A program made the position numbers and the translations under genes. From Salipiger thiooxidans (GTDB taxonomy: Bacteria > Pseudomonadota > Alphaproteobacteria > Rhodobacterales > Rhodobacteraceae), in the NCBI RefSeq assembly GCF_900102075.1, contig NZ_FNAV01000018.1, positions 37,327-101,326 of the forward strand: a DNA stretch of 64,000 bases, read 5' to 3'. The notes under the pieces were generated by a model. That model was not told where the DNA came from and searched no databases. It saw only the letters and a program-made list of their open reading frames with translations. Shown here piece by piece: positions 7,871 to 17,108 of this stretch (positions within the stretch are counted from its first letter, which is position 1; each line of letters opens with the position of its first letter).

Positions 7871-8524
7871 ATGCATCTGGCGATTACAACTGAAGAAGCC
7901 GTCGCGATGATTCCCGACGGCGCGCGCGTGATGCTCTCGGGCTTCATGGGCGTCGGAACCCCGGACGGGCTGGTTCGGGCGCTGGCCGCGGCCGGCAAGA
8001 AGGACCTGACCATGATCGTCAACGACGCGGCACGCCCGGACACCGGGGTCGGCCCGCTGGTGTCCGCCGGCTGCGTGCGCAAGTTTATCGGCAGCCACAT
8101 CGGCGTGAACCCGGTGCTGCAGGAGAAGATGCACGCGGGCGAGATCGAGGTCGAGCTGGTGCCGCAGGGCACGCTGGTCGAACGCATCCGCGCCGCGGGC
8201 ATGGGCCTCGGCGGCGTGCTCACCCCCACCGGGCTCGGCACGCTGGTGGCCGAGGGCAAGCCGACCGTCGAGGTCGAGGGCAAGACCTACCTGCTCGAGC
8301 CGCCGCTGCGCGCGGATTTCGCGCTGATCGCGGCACGGAGCTGCGATTACGTGGGCAACCTGACCTACATGCTCTCGGCGACGAACTTCAATCCGATCAT
8401 GGCGCTGGCGGGCGAGGTGGTGATCGCCGAGCCGGAAGAGATCGTGCCGGTAGGGGTGATCCCCCCGGACGCGGTCAAGACCCCCGGCGTGCTCGTCGAC
8501 CATGTGATCAAGAGGGCTGCGTGA
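7871..8524 (+). CDS. atoD: CoA-transferase subunit alpha (AtoD-type, acetate/acetoacetyl)
   Basis: The 217-residue alpha subunit of a heterodimeric family I CoA-transferase that moves CoA between acyl-CoA and acetoacetate or short-chain acids. The sequence follows E. coli AtoD along its length: GFMGVGTPDGLVRAL, VNDAARPDTGVGPLV, GSHIGVNPVLQEKM, LVPQGTLVERIRAAG, LGGVLTPTGLGT and a C-terminal ITPG-like VKTPGVLVDHVI. The ATG at 7871 is 8 nt after AGGAGGG; a GTG at 7865 is too close to it. The stop overlaps the start of atoA. Together with the thiolase at 13840 it points to acetoacetate or short-chain acid utilisation, or ketone-body and PHB turnover. Confidence 0.93.
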   Translation: MHLAITTEEAVAMIPDGARVMLSGFMGVGTPDGLVRALAAAGKKDLTMIVNDAARPDTGVGPLVSAGCVRKFIGSHIGVNPVLQEKMHAGEIEVELVPQGTLVERIRAAGMGLGGVLTPTGLGTLVAEGKPTVEVEGKTYLLEPPLRADFALIAARSCDYVGNLTYMLSATNFNPIMALAGEVVIAEPEEIVPVGVIPPDAVKTPGVLVDHVIKRAA

Positions 8525-9204
8525 TGAAAGACATCCAGATCATGGATCCGAGGGAGATCATCGCCCGCCGGGTGTCGCTCGAGATCCGGCCGAAAATGCT
8601 GGTGAACCTCGGGATTGGCATTCCGACGCTGGTCTCGGACCACCTCGACGAAAGCATGGGCGTGTTCTTCCAGTCCGAGAACGGCGTGGTCGGGCTCGGC
8701 CACCGTCCGCCCGAGGGCATGACCGACCGCCACCTCACCGACGCCGGCGGCAGCTTCACCTCCGCCGTGCCCGGCGCCTCGATCATCGACTCGGCGTTTT
8801 CGTTCGGGCTGATCCGCGGCGGTCACCTCGACCTGACGGTGCTGGGCGGGCTGCAGGTGGACGCACAGGGGCATTTGGCGAACTGGATGATCCCGGGCGT
8901 CTTCGTGCCCGGCATGGGCGGCGCCATGGACCTGGTGACCGGCGCCAGGAAGGTGATCGTGGCGATGATCCACTCGACCAAGGGCAAGTCGAAGATCGTG
9001 CAGGAATGCAACCTGCCGGTGACCTCGCAACGGCGGGTCGATCTCATCGTGACCGAGAAGGCGGTGATACAGCCTCGCGACGACGGGCTTCACCTGCTCG
9101 AGACCGGTCCGGGGATCAGCGTCGCCGAGGTCGAGGCCGACACCGAGGCGCAGCTCATCATCGAGGGCGACATCCCGGAGATGGACCTCTCCCGCACAAC
9201 CTGA
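8524..9204 (+). CDS. atoA: CoA-transferase subunit beta (AtoA-type)
   Basis: The 226-residue beta subunit. It carries the catalytic glutamate in SENGVVGLG, preceded by NLGIGIPTLVSDHL. Further family blocks are SFGLIRGGHLDLTVLGGLQVD, NWMIPGVFVPGMGGAMDLVTGARKVIVAM and LPVTSQRRVDLIVTE. The ATG shares its A with the atoD stop (TGATG), so translation is coupled and equimolar subunits are expected. It is followed by a hairpin repeat and the leuD terminator region. Confidence 0.93.
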   Translation: MKDIQIMDPREIIARRVSLEIRPKMLVNLGIGIPTLVSDHLDESMGVFFQSENGVVGLGHRPPEGMTDRHLTDAGGSFTSAVPGASIIDSAFSFGLIRGGHLDLTVLGGLQVDAQGHLANWMIPGVFVPGMGGAMDLVTGARKVIVAMIHSTKGKSKIVQECNLPVTSQRRVDLIVTEKAVIQPRDDGLHLLETGPGISVAEVEADTEAQLIIEGDIPEMDLSRTT

Positions 9205-9356
9205 ATAGCCTGTGAATCACGGCGGGGTCGCGACGCGCGGTCGCGCCAACACAGCGCGTGCCGGTCGCCCCGTCAGGTACCCCTGCCCGCACAGGTGAAA
9301 CCATCTGAAAAACCCGGACAGATGCCCGACGTCCGTCCCCACAGGGCCACGTCCGC

Positions 9357-9404
9357 CTCTTCATCTTGCCAGAAAAACTCCCGCCAGAGGCGTCCGGACC
9401 TCTG
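9357..9404. repeat. dispersed intergenic hairpin repeat
   Basis: CTCTTCATCTTGCCAGAAAA begins a block that ends in a CAGAGG-CCTCTG stem (9385-9390 with 9399-9404). The opening CTTCATCTTGCC is shared with the repeat at 36886. It lies in the 280-base gap between convergent atoA and leuD. Confidence 0.5.
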
Positions 9405-9433
9405 CCACACGCACCTGCGCCGGAAAATGGCAA

Positions 9434-9460
9434 GGCAGGGCGGCCACGAACCGCCCTGCC
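9434..9460 (-). terminator. terminator after leuD
   Basis: A 10-bp perfect stem (GGCAGGGCGG 9434-9443 with CCGCCCTGCC 9451-9460, 7-nt loop) lies 25 nt beyond the leuD stop. On the minus strand it is followed by TTGCCATTTTCC. Confidence 0.7.
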
Positions 9461-9484
9461 CCGCAGAGTGCATCCTGCCCGGGA

Positions 9485-10090
9485 TCAGACCCAGGGACGG
9501 CTTTGCGCGGCCTCGGCCTCGAAGCTGTCGATGGCGCCGACCTTCTCCATGGTCAGGCCCACGTCATCGAGCCCCTCGAGCAGGCAGTGCTTGCGGAACG
9601 GGTCGACCTCGAAGGTGAATTCCTCGCCATCCGAGGTGGTGACCACCTGCCGCTCGAGATCCACGGTCATGCGGGCGTTGGAGCCCTTGTCGGCGTCTTT
9701 CATCAGCACGTCGACAACCTCCTGCGGCATCACGATCGGCAGCATGCCGTTCTTGAAGCAGTTGTTGTAGAAGATGTCGGCGAAGGAGGTGGAGATCACC
9801 GCCTTGATGCCGAAATCCGCCAGCGCCCACGGCGCGTGCTCGCGCGAGGAGCCGCAGCCGAAGTTGTCGCCGGCCACGATGACCTGCGCGTCCCGGTACT
9901 GCGGCTTGTTGAGCACGAAATCGGGGTTCTCGGAACCGTCGTCGAGATAGCGCATCTCGTCGAAGGCATGGACCCCGAGGCCCGAGCGCTTGATCGTCTT
10001 CAGGAACTGCTTGGGGATGATCATGTCGGTGTCGATGTTCACCAGCGGCATGGGCGCCGCGATCCCCGTCAGTTTTTCGAACTTTTCCAT
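9485..10090 (-). CDS. leuD: 3-isopropylmalate dehydratase small subunit
   Basis: A 201-residue swivel-domain subunit that joins LeuC to isomerise 2-isopropylmalate to 3-isopropylmalate. Family motifs are [16 protein letters not shown], the substrate-loop [17 protein letters not shown], and [17 protein letters not shown]. Starting at ATG 10090 gives [18 protein letters not shown], the usual N-terminus; the longer open frame upstream is proline-rich and not family-like. It lies downstream of leuC with a small ORF between them. Confidence 0.97.
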   Translation of the reverse strand: MEKFEKLTGIAAPMPLVNIDTDMIIPKQFLKTIKRSGLGVHAFDEMRYLDDGSENPDFVLNKPQYRDAQVIVAGDNFGCGSSREHAPWALADFGIKAVISTSFADIFYNNCFKNGMLPIVMPQEVVDVLMKDADKGSNARMTVDLERQVVTTSDGEEFTFEVDPFRKHCLLEGLDDVGLTMEKVGAIDSFEAEAAQSRPWV

Positions 10091-10118
10091 ATGTCTTGTC
10101 CTATTGTCAGGACGCCCG

Positions 10119-10241
10119 TCACCCGGCGGTGCAGGGGCCCGCGTAGGGGGTGCCCTTGACGTCCCATGCCTCCCCGGCCCCGGCGGCGGCAAGAGCCGTC
10201 GGCGAGGCGAGACAGGTCATGGGGACGGCAAGGCGCGTCAT
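10119..10241 (-). CDS. small putative exported peptide between leuC and leuD
   Basis: A 40-codon ORF that starts at ATG 10241, overlapping the leuC stop as ATGA, and ends 28 nt before leuD. It begins [20 protein letters not shown], which looks like a signal sequence, and ends [15 protein letters not shown]. The overlap, position and composition argue for a real translated gene. I recognise no family; confidence is limited by its length. Confidence 0.45.
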   Translation of the reverse strand: MTRLAVPMTCLASPTALAAAGAGEAWDVKGTPYAGPCTAG

Positions 10242-11662
10242 CAGGCGGTTTCTTTCTCGCTCATCAGTTCGCGCACGTCGGTCAGGTGGCCGGTGATCGC
10301 CGCCGCCGCCGCCATCGCGGGCGACATCAGATGGGTACGACCGCCCTTGCCCTGACGTCCCTCGAAGTTGCGGTTCGAGGTGGCCGCGCAGCGTTCGCCC
10401 GGAGACAGCTGGTCGGGGTTCATGGCAAGGCACATGGAGCAGCCCGCCATCCGCCATTCGAAACCGGCATCGATGAAGATCTGGGCGAGGCCCTCTTCCT
10501 CGGCCTGCGCACGGACGAGGCCCGAGCCGGGCACGACCATGGCACGCATGCCGTCCTTGATCTTCTTGCCCTTCAGGATCTCGGCCGCGGCGCGCAGGTC
10601 CTCGATCCGCCCGTTGGTGCAGGAGCCGATGAACACCGTGTCGATCTTGATGTCGGTGAGCTTCTGCCCGGCCTCGAGGCCCATGTACTGAAGCGCGCGC
10701 TTGGCCGCCTCGACCTTGCCGCCGGTGAAGTCCTCGGGCGCAGGCACGGTGCTCGAGATCGGCAGCACGTCCTCGGGCGAGGTGCCCCAGGTGACGACCG
10801 GCGCGATGTCCTCGCCGCGGATGGTGACGACCTTGTCCCAATGCGCGTCGTCATCGGAGTAGAGCGTCTTCCACCACGCCATCGCGGCCTCGAACTGGGC
10901 GCCCTTCGGCGCGTGCGGGCGGCCCTTCACGTATTCGAAGGTTGTCTCGTCCGGCGCGATCAGGCCGGCGCGGGCGCCACCCTCGATGGCCATGTTGCAG
11001 ACCGTCATCCGGCCTTCCATCGACAGCGACCGGATGGCCTCGCCGCAATACTCGATGACGTAGCCGGTGCCGCCGCCGGTGCCGGTGTGGCCGATGACCG
11101 AGAGCGTGATGTCCTTGGCGGTGACGCCCGGACGCAGCTGGCCGGTGATCTCGACCTTCATGTTCTTGGACTTGGACTGGATCAGCGTCTGCGTGGCGAG
11201 CACGTGCTCGACCTCGGAGGTGCCGATGCCGTGGGCCAGCGCGCCAAAGGCACCGTGGGTGGCGGTGTGGCTGTCACCGCAGACCACGGTCATGCCGGGC
11301 AGCGTCCAGCCCTGTTCGGGGCCGACGATGTGCACGATGCCCTGACGGATATCGCTCACCGGGTAGTAGTTGACGCCGAATTCGCGGGCGTTCTTGTCGA
11401 GCGCCTCGACCTGGATGCGGCTTTCCTCGTTCTCGATGCCGTTCTCACGGTCGGTCGTGGTCGGCACGTTGTGGTCGGGCACGGCGATGGTGCGCTGCGG
11501 GGCGCGGACCGTGCGACCGGTCATGCGCAGCCCTTCGAAGGCCTGCGGCGAGGTCACCTCGTGCACGAGGTGACGGTCGATGTAGAGCAGGCAGGTGCCG
11601 TCTTCGTCCCGCTGGACGACATGGGCGTCCCAGATCTTGTCGTAGAGTGTCTTGCCGGACAT
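10241..11662 (-). CDS. leuC: 3-isopropylmalate dehydratase large subunit
   Basis: A 473-residue aconitase-family Fe-S subunit of isopropylmalate isomerase. The three cluster cysteines are C348 in GSCTNGR and C408 and C411 in GCSMC. Other signatures are the N-terminal [37 protein letters not shown] and the C-terminal [22 protein letters not shown]. The ATG at 11662 follows GGAGAGGAA. It is first in the leuC-small ORF-leuD unit, with a 325-nt leader region upstream that contains a long hairpin. Confidence 0.97.
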   Translation of the reverse strand: MSGKTLYDKIWDAHVVQRDEDGTCLLYIDRHLVHEVTSPQAFEGLRMTGRTVRAPQRTIAVPDHNVPTTTDRENGIENEESRIQVEALDKNAREFGVNYYPVSDIRQGIVHIVGPEQGWTLPGMTVVCGDSHTATHGAFGALAHGIGTSEVEHVLATQTLIQSKSKNMKVEITGQLRPGVTAKDITLSVIGHTGTGGGTGYVIEYCGEAIRSLSMEGRMTVCNMAIEGGARAGLIAPDETTFEYVKGRPHAPKGAQFEAAMAWWKTLYSDDDAHWDKVVTIRGEDIAPVVTWGTSPEDVLPISSTVPAPEDFTGGKVEAAKRALQYMGLEAGQKLTDIKIDTVFIGSCTNGRIEDLRAAAEILKGKKIKDGMRAMVVPGSGLVRAQAEEEGLAQIFIDAGFEWRMAGCSMCLAMNPDQLSPGERCAATSNRNFEGRQGKGGRTHLMSPAMAAAAAITGHLTDVRELMSEKETA

Positions 11663-11883
11663 GGGTTCCTCTCCGGAATTTGGAATGGTCTTGCAGGCTG
11701 GGCGCAGGTCAGATGTCCCGCGCCGGGGCGGGCGTGACAGGCTTATAGCCGCGCGAGCACCGAAAAGGTGGCGCCGTAGAACCGTTCGCGCAAACGCACG
11801 CGGTCGCCGAGGTCGAGAACCCGAGTCATGACAGGCGAGATACAGGGTCTCCCCTCTCCGATCAAGGGGAACGACGGCCCCGG

Positions 11884-11929
11884 CCCGTGACGGCCCCGGC
11901 CTCGCGAGCGTGCCCGGGGCTGTCACGGG
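11884..11929. promoter_or_regulatory. long hairpin in the leuC / mscS divergent intergenic region
   Basis: In the 325 bases between the divergent starts of leuC and the MscS gene, 11884-11899 (CCCGTGACGGCCCCGG) pairs with 11914-11929 along 16 bp with one G-U pair and a 14-nt loop. No T-run follows in either direction. It lies 222 nt upstream of leuC and 59 nt upstream of the channel gene, so it could be a 5'-UTR structure for either. The remainder of the gap shows nothing recognisable apart from the channel ribosome site GGAAGGAGG at 11968-11976. Confidence 0.5.
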
Positions 11930-11987
11930 ACTTGCCCGAGCGCCGGCGCGATGCAACTCTTGGGTTCGGAAGGAGGACCGCCACACG

Positions 11988-13334
11988 ATGAACCCGCTTG
12001 ACGCCACGGGCGACCAGACCCCGTTCGAGGCCCTTCGCGCCATCGCGCTGCAGCTGCTGTCGCAGGGCGAGACCTACGCGGGCATCTTCCTCAGGCCCTG
12101 GAACTTCTACCAGGTCGGCATCGCGCTCGCGGTCTTCGTCGTGGCCCATATCCTCGCGCAGCTGGTGACGCCCCACATGCGGGAATGGATGCGCACCCGC
12201 GAGGGCTGGCCCGCGTGGCGCCTGCGCATCCTGATCGTGTTGCAGCGCCGGCTGCGGATGATCTTCTTCGTGATCCTGATCTGGCACGTGATCGGCATCA
12301 TGAAGCAGCTCACATGGCCGTCACGCTCCTACCTGCTGACCATCATCGCCGAGCTCGGCACCGCGTGGCTGTTGATCGCGCTCGCGACCCGGCTGATCCG
12401 CAACCCGACGCTGCGGCTGCTGGTGCGCTACTCCGCCTGGGCCTGGGTGACGATCTCGATCCTCGGGCTCGCCGATGAGACGCAGGCCGTGCTCGACGGG
12501 CTCGCCATCGAGATCGGCAGCACGCGGCTCTCGATCTGGCTGATGCTGCAGGCCGCGGCGCTGTTGATCGCGCTGGTGGCCGCGGCGCGCTTCCTGGCCG
12601 CCGCCGCCGCCGCGAATATCCGTCAGAACGAGAACATGAGCCCCTCGATGCAGGTGCTCTCGGTGAAGTTCCTGCAGGTGGCGCTCTACGGTGCGGCCTT
12701 CTTCCTCGCGCTGAAGCTGGTGGGCGTCGACCTGACCGGCCTTGCGGTGCTGTCCGGCGCGATCGGCGTCGGTCTCGGTTTCGGCCTGCAGAAGGTGGTC
12801 TCGAACCTCGTGAGCGGCGTGATCATCCTGCTCGACAAGTCGATCAAGCCCGGCGACGTGATCTCGCTTGGCGACACCTTTGGCTGGATCAACGCGCTCG
12901 GCGCCCGCTATGTCTCGATCACCACCCGCGACGGCAAGGAATACCTGATCCCGAACGAGGACCTGATCACCGGTCAGGTGGTGAACTGGTCACATTCCAA
13001 CGAGTTCGTCAGGCTCGACATCTCCTTCGGCACCTCCTACGGCGACGATCCCCATGCCGTGCGCAAGATCGCGGTCGAGGCCGCGCTGGGGGTGGACCGG
13101 GTGCTCGCCAACCGCCCGCCGGTCTGTCACATCGTCGGCTTCGGAGACAGCTCTGTGGATTACATCCTGCGGTTCTGGATCCGCGACCCGACGGGCGGGC
13201 TCACCAACATCCGCGGCAACGTCTACCTGGCGCTCTGGGACGCGTTCAAGGAAAACGACATCTCGATCCCCTTCCCCCAGCGCGAGGTCCGCGTGCTGAA
13301 CGAGAGCCTGCCGGTGGCGCGCACTCCGGACTGA
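11988..13334 (+). CDS. MscS-family mechanosensitive channel
   Basis: A 448-residue inner-membrane protein. Five to six hydrophobic segments occupy residues 35-270. The pore-lining helix and MscS core follow: [38 protein letters not shown]. The beta domain contains [15 protein letters not shown] and [16 protein letters not shown]. This is the small-conductance-type channel that releases solutes on hypo-osmotic shock, with extra N-terminal helices compared with E. coli MscS. The ATG at 11988 is 11 nt after a strong AAGGAGG; earlier in-frame sequence is not protein-like. Confidence 0.93.
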   Translation: MNPLDATGDQTPFEALRAIALQLLSQGETYAGIFLRPWNFYQVGIALAVFVVAHILAQLVTPHMREWMRTREGWPAWRLRILIVLQRRLRMIFFVILIWHVIGIMKQLTWPSRSYLLTIIAELGTAWLLIALATRLIRNPTLRLLVRYSAWAWVTISILGLADETQAVLDGLAIEIGSTRLSIWLMLQAAALLIALVAAARFLAAAAAANIRQNENMSPSMQVLSVKFLQVALYGAAFFLALKLVGVDLTGLAVLSGAIGVGLGFGLQKVVSNLVSGVIILLDKSIKPGDVISLGDTFGWINALGARYVSITTRDGKEYLIPNEDLITGQVVNWSHSNEFVRLDISFGTSYGDDPHAVRKIAVEAALGVDRVLANRPPVCHIVGFGDSSVDYILRFWIRDPTGGLTNIRGNVYLALWDAFKENDISIPFPQREVRVLNESLPVARTPD

Positions 13335-13839
13335 TCTGTCCGGTCGCTGACGGATCGGCAACGTGCGGCTCGTCGTCTGGGCGTTGGACATCCGGTCGCT
13401 CTGCGGTTGCCTCTTCGGCACCCGGCCGCTCGGCGTCGGGCTTTTCAGCGTCAGGCCATTCGCCGTTCTGTTCGGCACAACCGGCTGAGGCGGGCGTTTA
13501 CCGTTCCGCAAGCCGAGTCGGGCCAAGCTGTTGTCATGAGACAGCGAACCGACGATTGGCGCGATGCCGCCAGCCCCCCTCATGGCAACGCGTCCGGCCT
13601 GCATGTGCCGCAGCGAGGCCCCGACCCGGACGCGGCGCTCCCGATTTCCGCACCACTCCGAACGTTGCGGCTGACCGGTCCACCGCCCAGGCACCTCGGC
13701 CATTCGCGCGGTCCCCCCCCCCCCTGCAAGCGCTGACGGGGGTCCGGACGGCAAATTCCGCCAATGACGGCGCGTCGCGGCTGACATCCGCGACCGCTGC
13801 CACCATAGTGCGCCTCGACCAATTAAGGGAGGCGTCATC
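13335..13839. other. 505-base intergenic region with a run of 12 C
   Basis: No convincing coding frame was found. Open frames here have proline/arginine-rich, non-family composition. A homopolymer of 12 C lies at about 13713-13724, some 115 nt upstream of the thiolase start. The thiolase ribosome site AAGGGAGG precedes its ATG. No clear promoter boxes were recognised. Confidence 0.5.
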
Positions 13840-15018
13840 ATGACGGAAGAGATCGTCATTCTCGGCGGTGCGCGCACCGCCATCGGCACGTTCGGCGGAG
13901 CATTGGCCGGCGTGCCGCCCATCGACCTTGCCACCACCGCCGCAAGGGCGGCGCTCGAACGTTCGGGCGTCGAGGGCGCCCAGCTCGGCCACGTGGTCTT
14001 CGGCCACATCATCAACACAGAGCCGCGCGACATGTATCTCAGCCGCGTCGCCGCGATGCAGGCCGGCGCCCCCGAGAGCGTGCCCGCGATGAACGTCAAC
14101 CGGCTCTGCGGCTCGGGCTTGCAGGCCATCGTCTCGGCGGCGCAGTCGCTGATGCTGGGAGATGCCGATTTCGCACTGGCGGGCGGCGCCGAGTGCATGT
14201 CGCGCTCGCCCTACATCCTCCAGGACCAGCGCTGGGGCCGCAAGATGGGCGACATCCGCACCGTCGACATGATGCTTGGCGCGCTCAGCTGTCCGTTCGG
14301 CACCGGCCACATGGGCGTCACCGCCGAGAACGTGGCCTCCGAGCACGGCATCAGCCGCGAAGCTCAGGATGCCTTCGCCGTCGAGAGCCAGGCCCGCGCC
14401 GCCAAGGCCATCGCCGAGGGCCGTTTCCGCGACCAGATCGTCCCGGTCGAAATTGCCTCGCGCAAGGGCAAGATCAGCTTCGACACCGACGAGCACCCCA
14501 AGCCGACCACGCCCGAGACCCTCGCGGGGCTGCGCCCGGCGTTCCAGAAGGACGGCAGCGTCACCGCCGGCAACGCCAGCGGCATCAACGACGGCGCCGC
14601 GGCGCTGGTGCTGGCCCGCGCCTCGGCCGCCCGTGACGCGGGGCTCACGCCGCGCGCGCGCATCCTCGGCTACGCGCATGCCGGCGTCCGCCCCGAGGTG
14701 ATGGGCGTCGGCCCGATCCCCGCGGTGAAGGCGCTGCTGGCCCGCACCGGGCTGAGCGCCCCGGACTTCGACGTGATCGAGTCGAACGAGGCCTTCGCCG
14801 CGCAGGCACTGGCGGTGAACGCCGAGCTGGGTCTCGACCCGGTGAAGGTGAACCCCAACGGCGGTGCCATCGCGCTTGGCCACCCGGTGGGCGCGACCGG
14901 CGCGATCCTCACCGTCAAGGCGCTATACGAACTTGAGCGCATCGGCGGCCGCAAGGCGCTGATCACCATGTGCATCGGCGGCGGCCAGGGCATCGCGCTC
15001 GCCATCGAGCGGATCTGA
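13840..15018 (+). CDS. acetyl-CoA acetyltransferase (thiolase, BktB/PhaA-like)
   Basis: A 392-residue biosynthetic-type thiolase that condenses two acetyl-CoA to acetoacetyl-CoA, or cleaves 3-ketoacyl-CoA. The catalytic residues fall exactly where expected: C90 in NRLCGSGLQAIV, H348 in ALGHPVGATGAI and C378 in MCIGGGQG. The longer N-terminal AA sequence ILGGARTAIGTFGG and the ECMSRSPYIL loop fit acetyl-CoA C-acetyltransferases. A strong AAGGGAGG site precedes the ATG at 13840. With the CoA-transferase at 7871 it suggests acetoacetate or PHB metabolism, although no phaB or phaC is in the window. Confidence 0.93.
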   Translation: MTEEIVILGGARTAIGTFGGALAGVPPIDLATTAARAALERSGVEGAQLGHVVFGHIINTEPRDMYLSRVAAMQAGAPESVPAMNVNRLCGSGLQAIVSAAQSLMLGDADFALAGGAECMSRSPYILQDQRWGRKMGDIRTVDMMLGALSCPFGTGHMGVTAENVASEHGISREAQDAFAVESQARAAKAIAEGRFRDQIVPVEIASRKGKISFDTDEHPKPTTPETLAGLRPAFQKDGSVTAGNASGINDGAAALVLARASAARDAGLTPRARILGYAHAGVRPEVMGVGPIPAVKALLARTGLSAPDFDVIESNEAFAAQALAVNAELGLDPVKVNPNGGAIALGHPVGATGAILTVKALYELERIGGRKALITMCIGGGQGIALAIERI

Positions 15019-15089
15019 TCCCGGGCGCCCTGGCCCGCGAACGCACCACCCGTGCCCCTGACCGGGGCGCGGGGCAGACCCGGCCGCCG

Positions 15090-17108
15090 TCAGCGCAGCT
15101 CGATCGACACCCGCCCCGACTGCCCGGTGGCGTCGATGACCGACAGCGTGGTGAAGCCCCGCCCCCGGATCGGCGCCACCAGCTCGCCCCCGCGCAGCCG
15201 CGTGGCCACCACCTCGCCGTCGGCCAGCAGGGTGAAGGGCGCCACCCCGCCACGCAGCTTCAGGGGCACGCCCTCGCCCCCGGCGATCAGCGCCGCCCCG
15301 TCGGGCGGAAAGGTCACGGTCAGCGACGGTTCGGACGCACTGTCCCGCCCGAAGCGCTGCAACGGTGCGGGCAGCATGGCGTTGCTCACCAGCAGCGTGT
15401 CGGGCGGCGGCGCGGGCAAGGGCTCGGGCGTGACGCGGGCGCGGCCCAGCGCCTCGAAGAGCAAGGGCGCCGCGATGTCGCCGCCGAAGGCCCCCGGCAC
15501 CGGCGTGCCGTCCGGGCGCCCGATCCAGACACCCGCCACGTAGCGCCCGTCCCAGCCCAGCGCCCAGGCGTCGCGGTGCCCGTAGGACGTGCCGGTCTTG
15601 TAGGCCACGCGCCCCGGCGGTCCGGCCTGCGGCGGCGGCGGCAGCCCGGCGAGGATGTGCCCCACCTGCCAGGCGGAGCGGGCGCTCATCAGCCGGGCGG
15701 GGGCAGCCTCGGGCGCATCCGCCAGCCAGCGCAGGTCGCGCGCCTCGCCGCCGTTGGCGAGCCCGGCGTAGAGCGTCACCATGTCCCAGAGCGTCAGCCC
15801 CACCCCGCCGAGGCTCACCGCCAGCCCCGGCTGGCCGCCCGGCAGCTCAGGGTGCAGCCCCGCCGTCTCGAGCGCGGCCATCAGATGCGCCGGGCCCATT
15901 GCCTCGGTCAGCCGCACCACGGGGATGTTGAGCGATAGCTGCAGCGCCCGCGAGACCCGCAGCTCGCCGCGGAACTGACCGTCGAAATTGCGCGGCGCGT
16001 AGGTGCCGAACTGCACCGGCGTGTCGGCGATCAGCGTCTCGGGATGCGCCAGCCCGCGGTCGAAGGCGAGCCCGTAGACCAGCGGCTTCAGCGTCGAGCC
16101 GGGCGAGCGCAGTGCCCGTGTCATGTCGACGAAACCCTGCCCGCGGGTCTCGGAATAGGCGGGCGAGCCGACGCTGGCGAGCACCTCGCCGTTGCGGTGA
16201 TCCGCGACGATGAGCGCCATCGACAGGCGCCGGTCGCGCCCGGCCATGTAGTCCGTCGCCAGCCGCTCGAGGCTCTGCTGCAGCCCGCGGTCGATGGTCA
16301 GGTCGTGCCGCCCCGGCCCCAGCGCCAGCGCGCGGTCGGCCAGATGCGGCGCGATCAGCGGGAAGTCGTACCGCCCCTCGGGAGAGGGATCGCGCAGGGC
16401 GGCGCGCGCGGTGTCGCCGTCGATCACCCCGGCCCGCTGCATCCGCGCCAAGACCCGGTCGCGGGCGTCGCGGGCCGCCTGCGGGTGGCGGTCGGGCCGC
16501 CGCGCCTCGGGCGCCTGTGGCAGCGCCACCAGAAGCGCCGCCTCGGCGGGCGTGAGCCGCGAGGGCTCCTTGCCGAACCACGCCAGCGTGGCGGCGCGCA
16601 GCCCCTCGAGGTTGCCGCCATAGGGCGCGTGCTCGAGGTAGAGCTGCAGGATCTGCGGCTTCGACAGCCGCCGCTCGAGCGCCAGCGCCAGCCTCACCTG
16701 CCGCAGCTTGCCCGACCATGCGCCGGTGGTGCCCTCTTCGAGCAGCCGCGCCACCTGCATGGTCAGCGTCGAGGCCCCCGAGACGATGCGCCCGGCCTGC
16801 AGCCCCTGCCACACCGCGCGCGCCGTCGCGATGGCATCGACGCCGGGGTGGTCGGGAAAGCGCCGGTCCTCGTAGGCGATCAGCATGTCGAAGAAGAGCG
16901 GGTCCACCTGGTCGAGCGACAGCGCCATGCGCCAGCGCCCGTCGCTCACGGTGTAGGCGCGCAGGAGCTGGCCGTCGCGGTCGCGGATCTCTGTCGAGGT
17001 GGCGCGGACCAGCACCGGCAGCTCGGTCCGCTCGATCCAGTCGTCGGCGGCGTCCCGGCCCAGCGCCGCCGCCCAAAGGACGACGACAAGCGCGAAGAGC
17101 TTACGCAT
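15090..17108 (-). CDS. pbpC: penicillin-binding protein 1C
   Basis: A 672-residue class A PBP with an N-terminal membrane anchor (residues 3-20). The glycosyltransferase domain has catalytic E80 in YEDRRFPDHPGVD. The transpeptidase domain has S338-T-L-K341, SLN (SLNIPVVRL) and KTGTS. A C-terminal beta-rich PBP1C-type (BiPBP_C) domain starts near FPPDGAALIAGGEGVPLKL. It polymerises and cross-links peptidoglycan in the periplasm. It is last in an overlapping operon after the alpha-2-macroglobulin and the glycolipid-binding protein, matching the well-known yfhM-pbpC pairing. Its start overlaps the preceding gene by 8 nt. Confidence 0.95.
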   Translation of the reverse strand: MRKLFALVVVLWAAALGRDAADDWIERTELPVLVRATSTEIRDRDGQLLRAYTVSDGRWRMALSLDQVDPLFFDMLIAYEDRRFPDHPGVDAIATARAVWQGLQAGRIVSGASTLTMQVARLLEEGTTGAWSGKLRQVRLALALERRLSKPQILQLYLEHAPYGGNLEGLRAATLAWFGKEPSRLTPAEAALLVALPQAPEARRPDRHPQAARDARDRVLARMQRAGVIDGDTARAALRDPSPEGRYDFPLIAPHLADRALALGPGRHDLTIDRGLQQSLERLATDYMAGRDRRLSMALIVADHRNGEVLASVGSPAYSETRGQGFVDMTRALRSPGSTLKPLVYGLAFDRGLAHPETLIADTPVQFGTYAPRNFDGQFRGELRVSRALQLSLNIPVVRLTEAMGPAHLMAALETAGLHPELPGGQPGLAVSLGGVGLTLWDMVTLYAGLANGGEARDLRWLADAPEAAPARLMSARSAWQVGHILAGLPPPPQAGPPGRVAYKTGTSYGHRDAWALGWDGRYVAGVWIGRPDGTPVPGAFGGDIAAPLLFEALGRARVTPEPLPAPPPDTLLVSNAMLPAPLQRFGRDSASEPSLTVTFPPDGAALIAGGEGVPLKLRGGVAPFTLLADGEVVATRLRGGELVAPIRGRGFTTLSVIDATGQSGRVSIELR

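Noticed and set aside
13407..13736. 109-codon frame between the MscS and thiolase genes
   Set aside because: Arginine/proline-rich, no ribosome site, no recognisable domain, and it crosses the 12-C run.
13840..15018. Complete PHB synthesis cluster
   Set aside because: Only the thiolase and an AtoDA-type transferase are present. No acetoacetyl-CoA reductase, PHB synthase or phasin gene is in the window.
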